Source: DATJPD01 sp036394195 | GTDB lineage: Bacteria > Pseudomonadota > Alphaproteobacteria > CACIAM-22H2 | Direction of reading: 5' to 3' | Length of the DNA: 22,195 nucleotides | NCBI GenBank assembly: GCA_036394195.1 | Contig: DASWFO010000052.1 | Location: forward strand, 1 to 22,195 | In this document: piece after piece, positions 8,975 through 17,091 of the stretch | Numbering within the stretch: position 1 is the first letter of the stretch | Layout: every line of letters starts with the position of its first letter | Translations under genes and position numbers: made by a program | Notes under the pieces: model-generated | The model's database searches: none | The model's input: only the letters and a program-made list of their open reading frames with translations | What the model was told of the DNA's origin: nothing

Positions 8975-10477
8975 TCAGGCGCTTCCGGCGACCGGCGACG
9001 CCGGGGCGAGGCCGCTGCGCTGCAGCTTCTGGTGCAGCTCGGCCAGGCGCTTGGTCTGGCTCTGCTTGTCCTCGGCACCGGCCAGCAGCGAGCTTGCGAA
9101 GCTCTCGTCCTGCATGTGGCGGCGGATCTGGGCGTGCGCGGCGCGCAGATTGGCGCCCTGGATGAAGGCGCCCTCTGCACATAAATCGAGCAGAACCAGC
9201 GCGCGCGCGGCGGGGGTCGGTTTTTCGCGCTCGATCTTGTCGAAGAGGCGGCTCTCGCGGATCACCTCCTCCTGCAGGGTGACCAGCGGCTCGGCATGCT
9301 TGGTCAACGCCGCTCCCGACAGCCCGGACGTCACCAGGGCGTCATGGAGCTTGGTGATGCGCTGGAGCTTGTGCGAGATCGGTTCCGGCTCCTTGCTGAT
9401 CGTCAGGACCAGGCGCTCGGTCTCGAACAGGTACTCCACGTATTGGCGGACCTGCAACCGGCCGGGTGAGGTGGCCAGCCGGCGATGGATTTCGAGGGCC
9501 CGGACCAGCTTGTCGTCGACCTTCGGCAGCGCGCGCAGCGCCGCACTCAGCGTGTCGACGCTCAGCACGCGCGGCAGCCGCTGGCCGAACAGGTCGATGG
9601 TGTTCTCCCCGCCCGTCGCGTCGCCGGCCTTGATCAGCACGTCGAGCAGGCGCAGATGGGCGTTGAGATCCGCCGGCGGCGCGCCGGACGCCAGCGGCGT
9701 CTTGGCTTCGAGAGACCGGCGGAGCTGCCGCAGCAGTGCTGCCCGGGTTTCCGGCAACGGGTGCCGGGAGATCATCTCGCGCAGGCGCCGGGCCTCCGGG
9801 ATATCCATCGTCGCCGGCTGCGGCGCCACGAGCATGTCGGCCAGCGCCTCGAGGAATCGCCCCATGGTCTCGGACGGCCCGAAGAGCTCGCGCAGCGCCG
9901 CCTTGCTTTCGACGATCTCCGACAGGACCTCGTCGATCAGCGGCAGCACGACCGCGGCCTCGGTGGCACCGTCCGCCAGTGCGCGCAGCCGGTCGATCTT
10001 CTCCGTCCAGGTCTTCGCCGGCGCCAGGTACAGCGTGAGCGCTGCGTTGACGAAGAGGTCATGCGCCTCGGTCAACTCGGCCTTGCGCGCGGCGTCCACG
10101 AAGGCCGCGAAGCCGGCCGGCTCGATCGCCGACGGCGGCTTGGCTTTGAGGCGCTCGGCGGTGTCGCGGACGGCACCGTCGACCACGTTGTAGAGCTCGC
10201 GCACGCGCTGCGCCACGTTCTGCCTCGCGGCCTGCGCCTGCGCCATCGCCGCCTTCTGCACCGCCGCCTGGTACTCGGTGCCGCGATTGAGATATTCCTG
10301 CTGCTTGTCCGGCGCGTGCAGCAGCTCGGTCGGCGTCAGGATGGACTTGTCGAGGAACTCGCGGCACAACCGGCCGATGACGCGTTTGGCGTTCGCGGCA
10401 AACAGGTCGTTCGGCTCGCGGCAAATCGTCGGAGCGGACGGAGTGGAAGTGCCTTCGCTTTCGGTCTCTTGCGCCAT
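8975..10477 (-). CDS. Conserved-type helical protein of unknown function
   Basis: The 500-residue product has no signal peptide, no transmembrane segment and no motif I recognise. It is dominated by charged helices rich in Ala, Leu, Arg and Glu. An N-terminal part (about 20-110) contains REPNDLFAANAKRVIGRLCREFL and an Ala/Gln-rich coiled-coil-like segment (AAVQKAAMAQAQAARQNVAQ). Later parts read like stacked helical hairpins. Codon usage follows the high-GC pattern of the neighbours, so it is a real gene. The Shine-Dalgarno before the ATG is weak. The acyltransferase gene follows 67 bp downstream on the same strand. It is probably cytoplasmic, with a scaffold-like role possible but unsupported. 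Confidence 0.8.
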   Translation of the reverse strand: MAQETESEGTSTPSAPTICREPNDLFAANAKRVIGRLCREFLDKSILTPTELLHAPDKQQEYLNRGTEYQAAVQKAAMAQAQAARQNVAQRVRELYNVVDGAVRDTAERLKAKPPSAIEPAGFAAFVDAARKAELTEAHDLFVNAALTLYLAPAKTWTEKIDRLRALADGATEAAVVLPLIDEVLSEIVESKAALRELFGPSETMGRFLEALADMLVAPQPATMDIPEARRLREMISRHPLPETRAALLRQLRRSLEAKTPLASGAPPADLNAHLRLLDVLIKAGDATGGENTIDLFGQRLPRVLSVDTLSAALRALPKVDDKLVRALEIHRRLATSPGRLQVRQYVEYLFETERLVLTISKEPEPISHKLQRITKLHDALVTSGLSGAALTKHAEPLVTLQEEVIRESRLFDKIEREKPTPAARALVLLDLCAEGAFIQGANLRAAHAQIRRHMQDESFASSLLAGAEDKQSQTKRLAELHQKLQRSGLAPASPVAGSA

Positions 10478-10668
10478 TGTCTTCGATCCAGCCGCGAAAC
10501 GTCCCTAACGGACTCTAAACCGAGGTGATGAAGGTTTTGTTGATGCGACCACACGCGCTATGGCCGCGCAACATTTCAAAACTGCAGGACATTTTTCGCA
10601 AAATCGAAAGATCGCGTCTCTGCGCGGCCAGGCGCCGCATGGGAGGCTTGCGCCATCCTAGGGCCAAA

Positions 10669-10690
10669 GGCTGTGATATTCATCACAGCC
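10669..10690 (-). terminator. Hairpin after the RidA-family gene, with a CRP-like core
   Basis: GGCTGTGAT and ATCACAGCC form a perfect 9-bp stem with a 4-base loop, 39 bp after the stop codon of the minus-strand gene at 10730. On the minus strand TTT follows the stem, so a short terminator is plausible. The centre also reads TGTGA-N6-TCACA (10672-10687), the ideal CRP/FNR-family operator half-site arrangement. Confidence 0.5.
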
Positions 10691-10729
10691 GGGCGGTCCT
10701 GGGTGGAGCCTCCGGCGACGGCCGCCGCG

Positions 10730-11197
10730 TCAGACGACCTCGAAAACCGCCTCGACTTCGGTGGCGACGCCGCGCGGCAGGGAGCCGACGCCGACCGCCG
10801 CCCGCGCGTGCTTGCCGGCGTCGCCGAAGATCTGCACGATCACATCCGAGGCGCCGTTGATCACCTGCGGCTGGTCGCCGAAGTTGGGCACGGCGTTGAC
10901 GAAACCGCCGACCCGCACGCAGCGCTTGACCTTGTCGAGGTCGCCGCCGAGGGCCGCGCGCATCTGGGCGATGACGTTGAGCGCGCAGAGCCGCGCCGCC
11001 TTCTGCCCGTCCTCGATCTGGAAGTCGCGGCCGAGCTTGCCGATAAATTGCGGCTTGCCGCCCTCCATGGGGATCTGACCGGAGACGAAGACCAGGTTGC
11101 CCGACCTGACGAACGGGACGTAGTTCGCCGCCGGCATCGGTGCCTCCGGCAGCGTGATCCCCAACTCCTTCAGACGCGAGTCGATCTTTCCAGCCAT
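10730..11197 (-). CDS. RidA family protein (YjgF/endoribonuclease L-PSP)
   Basis: RidA proteins hydrolyse reactive enamine/imine intermediates from PLP enzymes; several subfamilies have other or unknown activities. The 155 residues contain VRSGNLVFVSGQIP (30-43), GFVNAVPNFGDQPQVINGAS and the C-terminal block HARAAVGVGSLPRGV, where Arg132 is the likely equivalent of the conserved carboxylate-binding arginine. The length, the N-terminal extension (MAGKIDSRLKELGITLPEAP) and the overall pattern fit the longer YjgF_endoribonc subfamily rather than the roughly 128-residue archetype. AAGGAG lies 7 bases before the ATG at 11197; the open frame further upstream is Arg-rich shadow sequence. It is transcribed on the minus strand, divergent from the secreted-protein gene at 11341. 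Confidence 0.92.
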   Translation of the reverse strand: MAGKIDSRLKELGITLPEAPMPAANYVPFVRSGNLVFVSGQIPMEGGKPQFIGKLGRDFQIEDGQKAARLCALNVIAQMRAALGGDLDKVKRCVRVGGFVNAVPNFGDQPQVINGASDVIVQIFGDAGKHARAAVGVGSLPRGVATEVEAVFEVV

Positions 11198-11340
11198 GGC
11201 AGTCTCCTTCGGTTTCTGCGAGCATAGCCGGCCGGTGGGCGGCGATCCAGGTGCCGGTTGCGCGGTACGCCGCCCCGGGCGCGCCGCAATTTCGCCACGG
11301 CGGTTTGTCACAAGTCGTGAGCAACGTTTGCGGAGCCTAC

Positions 11341-12021
11341 ATGTCGCGTCTGATCGGCCTTGTCCTGTCCTCGGCTCTGGCCTTCGCCGTCTGCGCCGCA
11401 TCCGCGGCGACCAATCTGCTGGACCTGAAGGTGGAGTACAGCGCCGACACCGTGATCGGGAGCGGCGACAATCCGCGGACCGGGCATCTCTCGCGGACGC
11501 CGACGGCGCTTCGGCACGACATCGACGACCACGGTCAGACCCAGACCGTCATCGTCCGTCTCGACAAGAATGCGGCGTGGATGGTGCTGCCGGCGCTGAA
11601 GATGGCGCTGGGCACCGATCTCAACGGCCTGACCCAGCTGTCGGGAGCGGCCGGCGTGCTCGGGGCGGCGGAAAAGCTGAAACCGGTCGCCGTCGGCAGC
11701 GAAACGATCGAAGGGATGCGCGCCACGAAGTACCGCGTGCAGATGAACGATCCTGAGGCCGGCCAGTTCGACGGCTTCGTGTGGAGCACCAGCCAGGGCG
11801 TGGTGCTCAAGATCGACGGTGCCGGCGAGCAGAACGGCCGGCGGGGCACGGTGCACATCGTGTTCCGCAATGTGCAGATCGGCCGCCAGGACGCGGCCCT
11901 CTTCGAGCCGCCTGCCGGCTACAAGCAGGTGACGGTGGCACCGGACATGATCTCCACCATGATGAAAACCATGGAGCAGATGCAGCGCCTTCGCAGCGGA
12001 GCGCAGGCGCCGCCGCAATAG
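11341..12021 (+). CDS. Secreted protein of unknown function
   Basis: The 226-residue product has a clear Sec signal peptide (MSRLIGLVLSSALAFAVCAA, likely cleaved at ASA-A near residue 25). The mature part is beta-rich, with phrases such as VEYSADTVIG, GHLSRTPTALRHDI, KPVAVGSETIEGMRATKYRV and VWSTSQGVVLKIDG. These recall DUF4412/LolA-like periplasmic proteins, in which such strands form an open barrel. That resemblance is from general pattern only. A Met/Gln-rich tail closes the protein. GGAG lies 5 bases before the ATG, and the signal peptide decides the start over an upstream alternative. The DUF1194 gene starts 40 bp downstream, so co-transcription is likely. Confidence 0.78.
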   Translation: MSRLIGLVLSSALAFAVCAASAATNLLDLKVEYSADTVIGSGDNPRTGHLSRTPTALRHDIDDHGQTQTVIVRLDKNAAWMVLPALKMALGTDLNGLTQLSGAAGVLGAAEKLKPVAVGSETIEGMRATKYRVQMNDPEAGQFDGFVWSTSQGVVLKIDGAGEQNGRRGTVHIVFRNVQIGRQDAALFEPPAGYKQVTVAPDMISTMMKTMEQMQRLRSGAQAPPQ

Positions 12022-12061
12022 GGTCGTCGGCCGCCCGGTCGGCGCCTATACTGCGCGGGCG

Positions 12062-12820
12062 ATGACCCGCCCGCTCCGCCTCGTTGCCATTTTGTCGCTC
12101 GCGGTCCTGGGCTGGGGCCTTGGCCGGCCGGCCGTCGCCGAGCCCGTGGATCTTCATCTCGTGCTGGCGGTCGATGTCTCGCGCAGCATCGACGAAGCCG
12201 AATACCAGCTGCAGCGCAAGGGTTACGCCGCGGCGCTGACCGATGCCCGCGTCCTGCAGGTGATCCGGTCCGGCGAGAACCGCCGCATCGCGATCTGCTA
12301 TTTCGAGTGGTCGGGCGAGAGCTATCAGCAGGTCATCGTCGATTGGACGGTGGTCGGCGATCTCGAGACGGCGGCGGACGTGGCGAACCAGCTGCTCACG
12401 GTCCCGCGGCCGTTCGCCAACCGGACGTCGCTCGGCGTCGCGATCGACTTTGCGACCGCGCAGTTCCAGCGCAGCCCGCACCAGGGGGGCCGGCGGATCA
12501 TCGACGTGTCCGGCGACGGCACGAACACGAACGGCATCGAGCCGTCGGTCGCGCGCGATGCGGCCATGGCGCTGGGCGTCACGATCAACGGCCTCGTGAT
12601 CCTCAACACGCAGGAGATGCCGTGGATGCCCTGGCACACCCATCCGCCCGGCGGTCTCGACGAATATTACCGGCAGAACGTCGCCGGCGGGCCGGGCGCG
12701 TTCGTCATGGTCGCCGAGGATTTCGATGCGTTTGCCAGCGCCATCATCAACAAGCTGGTGCGCGAAATCGCCGATGCCGGCGGGACGAAAGGCGGGCGCG
12801 CCGTCGCAGCGGCGCCATAA
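12062..12820 (+). CDS. DUF1194 (VWA-like) exported protein
   Basis: The 252-residue product has a signal peptide (cleavage near AVA-E, residue 26-27) followed by a von Willebrand factor A-like domain. The MIDAS motif DxSxS is intact as DVSRS (38-42), and later metal-site elements appear in RTSLGVAID and IIDVSGDGTNTNG. The sequence and length match the DUF1194 family of alphaproteobacteria, whose role is not established; a metal-dependent ligand contact in the periplasm is likely. The Shine-Dalgarno is weak. It follows the secreted protein gene by 40 bp. Confidence 0.9.
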   Translation: MTRPLRLVAILSLAVLGWGLGRPAVAEPVDLHLVLAVDVSRSIDEAEYQLQRKGYAAALTDARVLQVIRSGENRRIAICYFEWSGESYQQVIVDWTVVGDLETAADVANQLLTVPRPFANRTSLGVAIDFATAQFQRSPHQGGRRIIDVSGDGTNTNGIEPSVARDAAMALGVTINGLVILNTQEMPWMPWHTHPPGGLDEYYRQNVAGGPGAFVMVAEDFDAFASAIINKLVREIADAGGTKGGRAVAAAP

Positions 12821-12918
12821 ACCCGGTATCCGGTCGGTAATGTCTTTACATCGGCGGCGCCGCCCCGTATGTCACGGCGGTTTTCCTTGCAGTTGTCACC
12901 GAAGTGGGAGGGTTCCAT

Positions 12919-13527
12919 ATGAAGCTGTATTTTTCGCCGGGCGCTTGCTCGTTGTCGCCGCACATCGTGCTGCGTGAAGCGGGCCTCAATTTCGAGCTCG
13001 AGCAGGTCGACACGAAGACGAAGAAGACCAAAGCCGGCGCCGACTTCTGGACGGTCAATCCGAAAGGCTACGTTCCCGTGCTTCGCCTCGACAATGGCGA
13101 GACGCTCACCGAGGGTCCGGCCATCGTTCAGTACCTCGCCGATCAGAAGCCCGAATCCGGCCTGGCACCGAAGCCGGGCAGTCTCGAGCGCTATCGTCTG
13201 GCGGAATGGCTGAACTTCACCACCTCGGAGCTGCACAAGGGCTTCACGCCCCTGTTCAAGCCCAACACGGCCGACGAGTACAAGAAGATCGCGCGCGAGA
13301 CTCTCGCCACCCGGCTCGCCTATCTCGACAAGCAGCTGGCCGGCCGGCAATACCTGATGGCGGACCGCTTCACGGTTGCCGACGCGTATGCGTTCACGGT
13401 CGTGAACTGGAGCAATTTCCAGAACGTCGACCTGGCGCCGTGGCCGAACGTGAAAGCCTACATGGACCGCGTGCGCGCCCGCCCGAAGGTCCAGGAGGCG
13501 CTGAAGGCCGAGGGTCTGCTTAAGTAG
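12919..13527 (+). CDS. gstA: Glutathione S-transferase, beta class
   Basis: The enzyme conjugates glutathione to electrophiles and can act in redox defence. The 202 residues match the E. coli GstA pattern closely: N-terminal MKLYFSPGACSLSPHI with the beta-class Cys10, VNPKGYVPVL, LTEGPAIVQYLAD with the glutathione-contacting Glu/Gly region, and LHKGFTPLF with His106 of the active site. The C-terminal helical domain has FTVADAYAF (N-capping box). GGGAGGG lies about 7 bases before the ATG; a GTG five codons upstream is less likely. It ends beside a large hairpin and is convergent with the histidine-kinase gene. Confidence 0.95.
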   Translation: MKLYFSPGACSLSPHIVLREAGLNFELEQVDTKTKKTKAGADFWTVNPKGYVPVLRLDNGETLTEGPAIVQYLADQKPESGLAPKPGSLERYRLAEWLNFTTSELHKGFTPLFKPNTADEYKKIARETLATRLAYLDKQLAGRQYLMADRFTVADAYAFTVVNWSNFQNVDLAPWPNVKAYMDRVRARPKVQEALKAEGLLK

Positions 13528-13534
13528 TCGCCAC

Positions 13535-13577
13535 GAGGCGGCATCCCGGCGTCTCGTGGACGCCGGGATGCCGCCTC
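13535..13577. terminator. Bidirectional hairpin between convergent genes
   Basis: A perfect 19-bp inverted repeat (left arm 13535-13553, right arm 13559-13577, loop TCGTG) lies 7 bases past the gstA stop and covers two bases of the kinase stop codon. It lacks a T run in either direction. A competing stem CCACGAG/CTCGTGG (13531-13537 with 13553-13559) overlaps it. It probably ends both transcripts or protects their 3' ends. Confidence 0.65.
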
Positions 13578-15486
13578 AGGCCACCGAGAGCTGGTGCGGC
13601 TTGCCGCCGGGGTAAGGCAGCCGCATGGTGATCTGGGTTCCTTCTCCCGGCGCGCTGCGGATCGACAGCCCGCCGCCGTGCAGCTCGCAATAGGATTTGA
13701 CCAGCGGCAGGCCCAGCCCGGCCCCCTCGTTGGCGCGGCTCATCACGTTATCGAGCTGGCGGAACGGCTGCAGCGCGAGCGGGATCTCGTTCTCCGACAT
13801 GCCGGAACCCTGGTCGCCGACCTGGATCCGGAGCCAGGTATCGTCGCGGCTGACCCGCACGGTGACCGTCGTCTGCGGCGGCGAGAACTTGATCGCGTTG
13901 TCGACGAGGTTGATGAGGCACTGCCGCACCATCCGCTCGTCGGCGTGGAACGCGCTGACATTCGGGTCGACTTCGAGGGCGACATTGATCTGTTTGCCGG
14001 CAGCCTTCGTCTCCAGAAGGCGAAGCGCCCGCTCGACGACGGAGCGCGCATCCACCTTCTCGAACACCGGCTCGATCTTCCCGGCCTCGATCCGGGTGAG
14101 GTCGAGCACGTCGTTGACGAGATTGAGCAGATGCGTGCCGCTGAAATGGATGTCGTTGCCGTACGAGACATAGCGCTTGTTCGGGATCTCGCCCAGGAGC
14201 TCGCTCTTGATGATCTCGGAGAAGCCGATGATCGCGTTCAGCGGCGTGCGGAACTCGTGGCTGAGATGGGCGAGGAAGCGGGTCTTGGCCGCATTGGCGA
14301 GCTCGGCGATCTCGCGCTGCTTGCGATCGGTCACGTCGCGGACGATCTTGGCATAGCCGGTGACCCGCCCGTTATCGTCGCGGATCGCATAGACCACGAT
14401 GTCCGCCGCGAACAGGCTGCCGTCCTTGCGCACGCGGACGCCTTCTTCCTCGTAGCGCCCCTGGTGGCGCGCCGTCTCGAGCGTGCGGTGCGGACGCCCG
14501 TCGGTCCGATCGCGCTCCGTGTAGAACACGGAAAAGTGCTCGCCGATGATCTCGTCCGCGGCGTAGCCGGTGATCCGCTCGGCGCCCAGGTTCCAGCTGA
14601 TCACGACGCCGGTCGGGTCCAGCGTATAGATCGCATAGTCGGTAAGGCTCTCGAGCAGCAGCCGCTGGCGATATTCGCTCTCGCGCAGCGCCCGTGCGGT
14701 GACCTGACGCTCGGTCACGTCGCGGGTGATCTGCGCGTAGCCGGTCAGCTTGCCGTTCTCGTCGTGGATCGCGTCGATGATGACGTGCGCCGCGAACTTG
14801 GCGCCGTCCTTGCGGACCCGCCAACCTTCCTCCTCGTAGCGGCCGGTGTCGGCGGCGGTCTTGAGCGCGTCGAACGGCTTGGCGGTGCGTCGGTCCTCCT
14901 CGGTATAGAACCGGGAAAAATGCTGGCCGATGACCTCGTCGGCGGTGTAGCCCTTGATCCGCTGCGCGCCGCGGTTCCAGCTGGCCACGATGCCGTTGGT
15001 GTCCAGCATGTTGATCGCATAGTCGGTGATGCCGCTGGCCAGCAGCCGGAAACGGCGCTCGCTCTCATATAGCGCGCGCTTGGTCTGGCGGTCTTCGGTC
15101 GCGTCGCGGATGACGGTGGTGTAGCCGACGAGCTCGCCCGCGGCATCGCGCAGCGGATAGACGACCGCATGGGTCGCCAGAACGGTGCCGTCCTTGCGCA
15201 CCCGCTGGCTCTCTTCTTCGTAATGGCCGCGCTCCTCGGCCGCACTCAGGACGTTGAGCGCGATGCCGGCCAGCCGATCGGCCTTGGTGTAAAGCTGCGA
15301 GAAATGAAGCCCCATCACCTCGTTCGGCGAATAGCCGAGAATCTCGCGGGCGCCGCGGTTCCAGGTGCGAATCGCACCGTTGAGGTCGATCACGTAGATC
15401 CCGTAGTCGGTGATCTGGTCGACCAACGGTTGGAACACCGTCGGCAGCGGCCACGCGCCGCCATGCGTGGGCAGGGGCGAAATCAT
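13576..15486 (-). CDS. Soluble triple-PAS sensor histidine kinase
   Basis: The 636 residues show three consecutive PAS domains with PAC tails (about 15-135, 141-262 and 270-388), each repeating DYAIxxLDxxG, WNxGAxRIxGY, HFSxFYT and GYxxIxRDVTxR. A HisKA dimerisation domain follows with H-box LAHLSHEFRTPLN (phospho-acceptor His410), then an HATPase domain with N-box LVDNAIKF (Asn530), G1 DQGSG (558-562) and G2 GAGLGLP (588-594). No transmembrane segment or signal peptide is seen, so it senses inside the cytoplasm. It is a classical HisKA kinase, not the HWE/HisKA2 type of the GSR kinase PhyK. No response regulator is adjacent. AGGA lies about 7 bases before the ATG. Confidence 0.94.
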   Translation of the reverse strand: MISPLPTHGGAWPLPTVFQPLVDQITDYGIYVIDLNGAIRTWNRGAREILGYSPNEVMGLHFSQLYTKADRLAGIALNVLSAAEERGHYEEESQRVRKDGTVLATHAVVYPLRDAAGELVGYTTVIRDATEDRQTKRALYESERRFRLLASGITDYAINMLDTNGIVASWNRGAQRIKGYTADEVIGQHFSRFYTEEDRRTAKPFDALKTAADTGRYEEEGWRVRKDGAKFAAHVIIDAIHDENGKLTGYAQITRDVTERQVTARALRESEYRQRLLLESLTDYAIYTLDPTGVVISWNLGAERITGYAADEIIGEHFSVFYTERDRTDGRPHRTLETARHQGRYEEEGVRVRKDGSLFAADIVVYAIRDDNGRVTGYAKIVRDVTDRKQREIAELANAAKTRFLAHLSHEFRTPLNAIIGFSEIIKSELLGEIPNKRYVSYGNDIHFSGTHLLNLVNDVLDLTRIEAGKIEPVFEKVDARSVVERALRLLETKAAGKQINVALEVDPNVSAFHADERMVRQCLINLVDNAIKFSPPQTTVTVRVSRDDTWLRIQVGDQGSGMSENEIPLALQPFRQLDNVMSRANEGAGLGLPLVKSYCELHGGGLSIRSAPGEGTQITMRLPYPGGKPHQLSVA

Positions 15487-15544
15487 GCCAATCCTCGCTC
15501 TATGTCGCCCCCGACAGCGCTTGGCAGAAAATTGTTAGAAGAGA

Positions 15545-15715
15545 TCACTCGGGTTTGCAATCTTGATCCGCCTCTGCAATTTCGGTGGAGTCGCCGCGCA
15601 CCGCCCGCTGTGGCGGGCGGGACGGCGGATCGATCTCCGGATCGGCTGGAATCTCGCCGACAATCTGGGCGGCCGCGGCGAGCCCCGGAGCCAGATCGAG
15701 AAGAGGAGTATCCAT
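15545..15715 (-). CDS. Possible small acidic protein
   Basis: A 56-codon frame (MDTPLLDLAPGLAAAAQIVG at its start, acidic tail ending DQDCKPE) begins with ATG behind a GGGGA and ends 58 bp before the kinase gene on the same strand. It could be a leader gene of the kinase. The sequence has no recognised domain, and an 8-bp perfect stem-loop (15601-15620) lies inside it, which is as consistent with non-coding DNA. Confidence 0.3.
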   Translation of the reverse strand: MDTPLLDLAPGLAAAAQIVGEIPADPEIDPPSRPPQRAVRGDSTEIAEADQDCKPE

Positions 15716-15867
15716 CGGGGTCCCCGCGACAGTCGGCGGTCCAGTGTCGCCGGATCGCCGGCAATCGCCAGCGATAAAACGGTGATCGCTTGCCGGGGCC
15801 GCCATCGGCCATCTAAGCTGAGCGCACAGCCGGCACGAACCGGCGCGACCGTCCCGGGAGAAACGCC
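15716..15867. other. Intergenic region upstream of the hydrolase gene, with a bulged stem-loop
   Basis: If the small frame at 15545-15715 is not coding, the gene-free stretch is 15487-15867. The clearest element is an imperfect hairpin at 15758-15796: CCGGCAA pairs with TTGCCGG and, inside it, GCGAT with ATCGC, separated by a one-sided TCGCCA bulge. It could be an operator or leader structure for the hydrolase at 15868. No convincing sigma-70 or GGAAC-type promoter was seen. Confidence 0.4.
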
Positions 15868-17091
15868 ATGTTCAAGACAGCCACGGTCCTGCAACTGGTT
15901 GCGGGCGCCGTCGGCCTCGCCCTCGCCGGCGCGGCCACGGCGCAGACCGCACCCCAACGCACGCTGGACGAGCTCAAGGCCGAAACCCAGGCGCGGGCGG
16001 ACCGCAACGCTTATCCGGTCACGGGCCTTAAGCCGGACGAGGTGCGCGAAGCGCTGGCGCGCCTGAAGAGCCTCGATCGCGACGAATGGGCGGCCTCGTG
16101 GAGCGTCGTCGGCGACCGCTACATGGCGAAGGCGCAAGACGAGACCGCGGCCGCACCGGCCGCCGCGGACAAGGACTTCACCCAGGCGTGGCTCTATTAC
16201 TCCTTTGCCCGCTGGCCCGTCCCCAACTCACCGGGCAAGGCTAAGGCCTATGCCAAGGCGCTGGACGCCTATGTGGCGCACGGCCGGCTGCTCGATCCGC
16301 CGCTCCAGCTCGTCCGCATCCCCTTCGACGGCAAGGAGATCATCGGCTATCTGCAGATGCCGAAGGGTGCTGCGGCGGCGCCGATGGTGGTGGCGATCAG
16401 CGGTCTCGATAGCCGCAAGGAGGACATGGCGGAGCGCTTTCGGCCGATGCTCGCGTACGGGGTCGGCTCGCTGGCGCTGGATGCGCCGGGGACGGGGCAG
16501 TCGCCGATCAAGGCCGCGCCCGGAGCCGAGCGCATGCTGGTCAAGGCGCTGGACTTCGTGGTCGACCGGCCGGACGTCGATAAGAGGCGGGTCGCCGTCT
16601 ATGGTGGCAGCTTCGGCGGCCTGTGGGCGACCATCCTGGCGGTGACCGAGAAGCCGCGGCTGCGTGCAGTGGTGGCGCAGTCGCCGGCCGTGCACGAGAC
16701 GTACAGCCGCGAGCGCACGATGAAGCTCGCCGCGAACCGCGAATACCTGTTCGACTACGTACCGGCCCAGCTGTTCACCTACGAGGGTGCGACCGATATC
16801 GAGAAGCTTGCCGACGTGCGCGAAAAGATCTCGCTGAAAGAGCGAGGGATGCTGGACAAGCCGACCGCGCCGATGCTGGTCATCGGCGGCACGCTCGATA
16901 CGCAGGTCCCGATCGTCGACATCGAGCTCCTGCTGCGTAGCGGCGAGTCGCCCAAAGACGCGTGGATCAATCCGCGCGGCGGCCACATGGGACGCGACGC
17001 CAAGGATTGGCCGGACCCCGTCATCTTCAAGAAGGTGACGATGCCGTGGCTGCTCCGTCAGCTCGACATCAAGGCCGATCTTTCGCAGTAG
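15868..17091 (+). CDS. Exported alpha/beta hydrolase (FrsA-like esterase)
   Basis: The 407-residue protein has a signal peptide (likely cleaved at ATA-Q near residue 25). A helical region (about 31-140) comes before the hydrolase core. The catalytic triad can be placed: nucleophile Ser248 in VYGGSFGG, acid Asp344 in GGTLDTQVP and His373 in PRGGHMGRD. The arrangement, including the N-terminal cap and LDAPGTGQSP, resembles the FrsA/DUF1100 and pseudooxynicotine-hydrolase-like group of serine hydrolases. The substrate is unknown. GGGAG lies 7 bases before the ATG. Its 3' end overlaps the convergent SYLF gene by 23 bp. Confidence 0.87.
   Translation: MFKTATVLQLVAGAVGLALAGAATAQTAPQRTLDELKAETQARADRNAYPVTGLKPDEVREALARLKSLDRDEWAASWSVVGDRYMAKAQDETAAAPAAADKDFTQAWLYYSFARWPVPNSPGKAKAYAKALDAYVAHGRLLDPPLQLVRIPFDGKEIIGYLQMPKGAAAAPMVVAISGLDSRKEDMAERFRPMLAYGVGSLALDAPGTGQSPIKAAPGAERMLVKALDFVVDRPDVDKRRVAVYGGSFGGLWATILAVTEKPRLRAVVAQSPAVHETYSRERTMKLAANREYLFDYVPAQLFTYEGATDIEKLADVREKISLKERGMLDKPTAPMLVIGGTLDTQVPIVDIELLLRSGESPKDAWINPRGGHMGRDAKDWPDPVIFKKVTMPWLLRQLDIKADLSQ

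Noticed and set aside
7771..9165. 464-codon plus-strand frame antisense to the acyltransferase
   Set aside because: Shadow frame of a recognised family gene, with repetitive Arg/Gly/Ala composition.
9485..10528. 347-codon plus-strand frame antisense to the 500-residue gene
   Set aside because: Biased, low-complexity composition (Arg, Gln, Gly, Leu). The minus-strand frame is longer and has balanced protein-like composition and a plausible partner gene.
13594..15072. 492-codon plus-strand frame antisense to the PAS kinase
   Set aside because: Shadow frame; the kinase is unambiguous.
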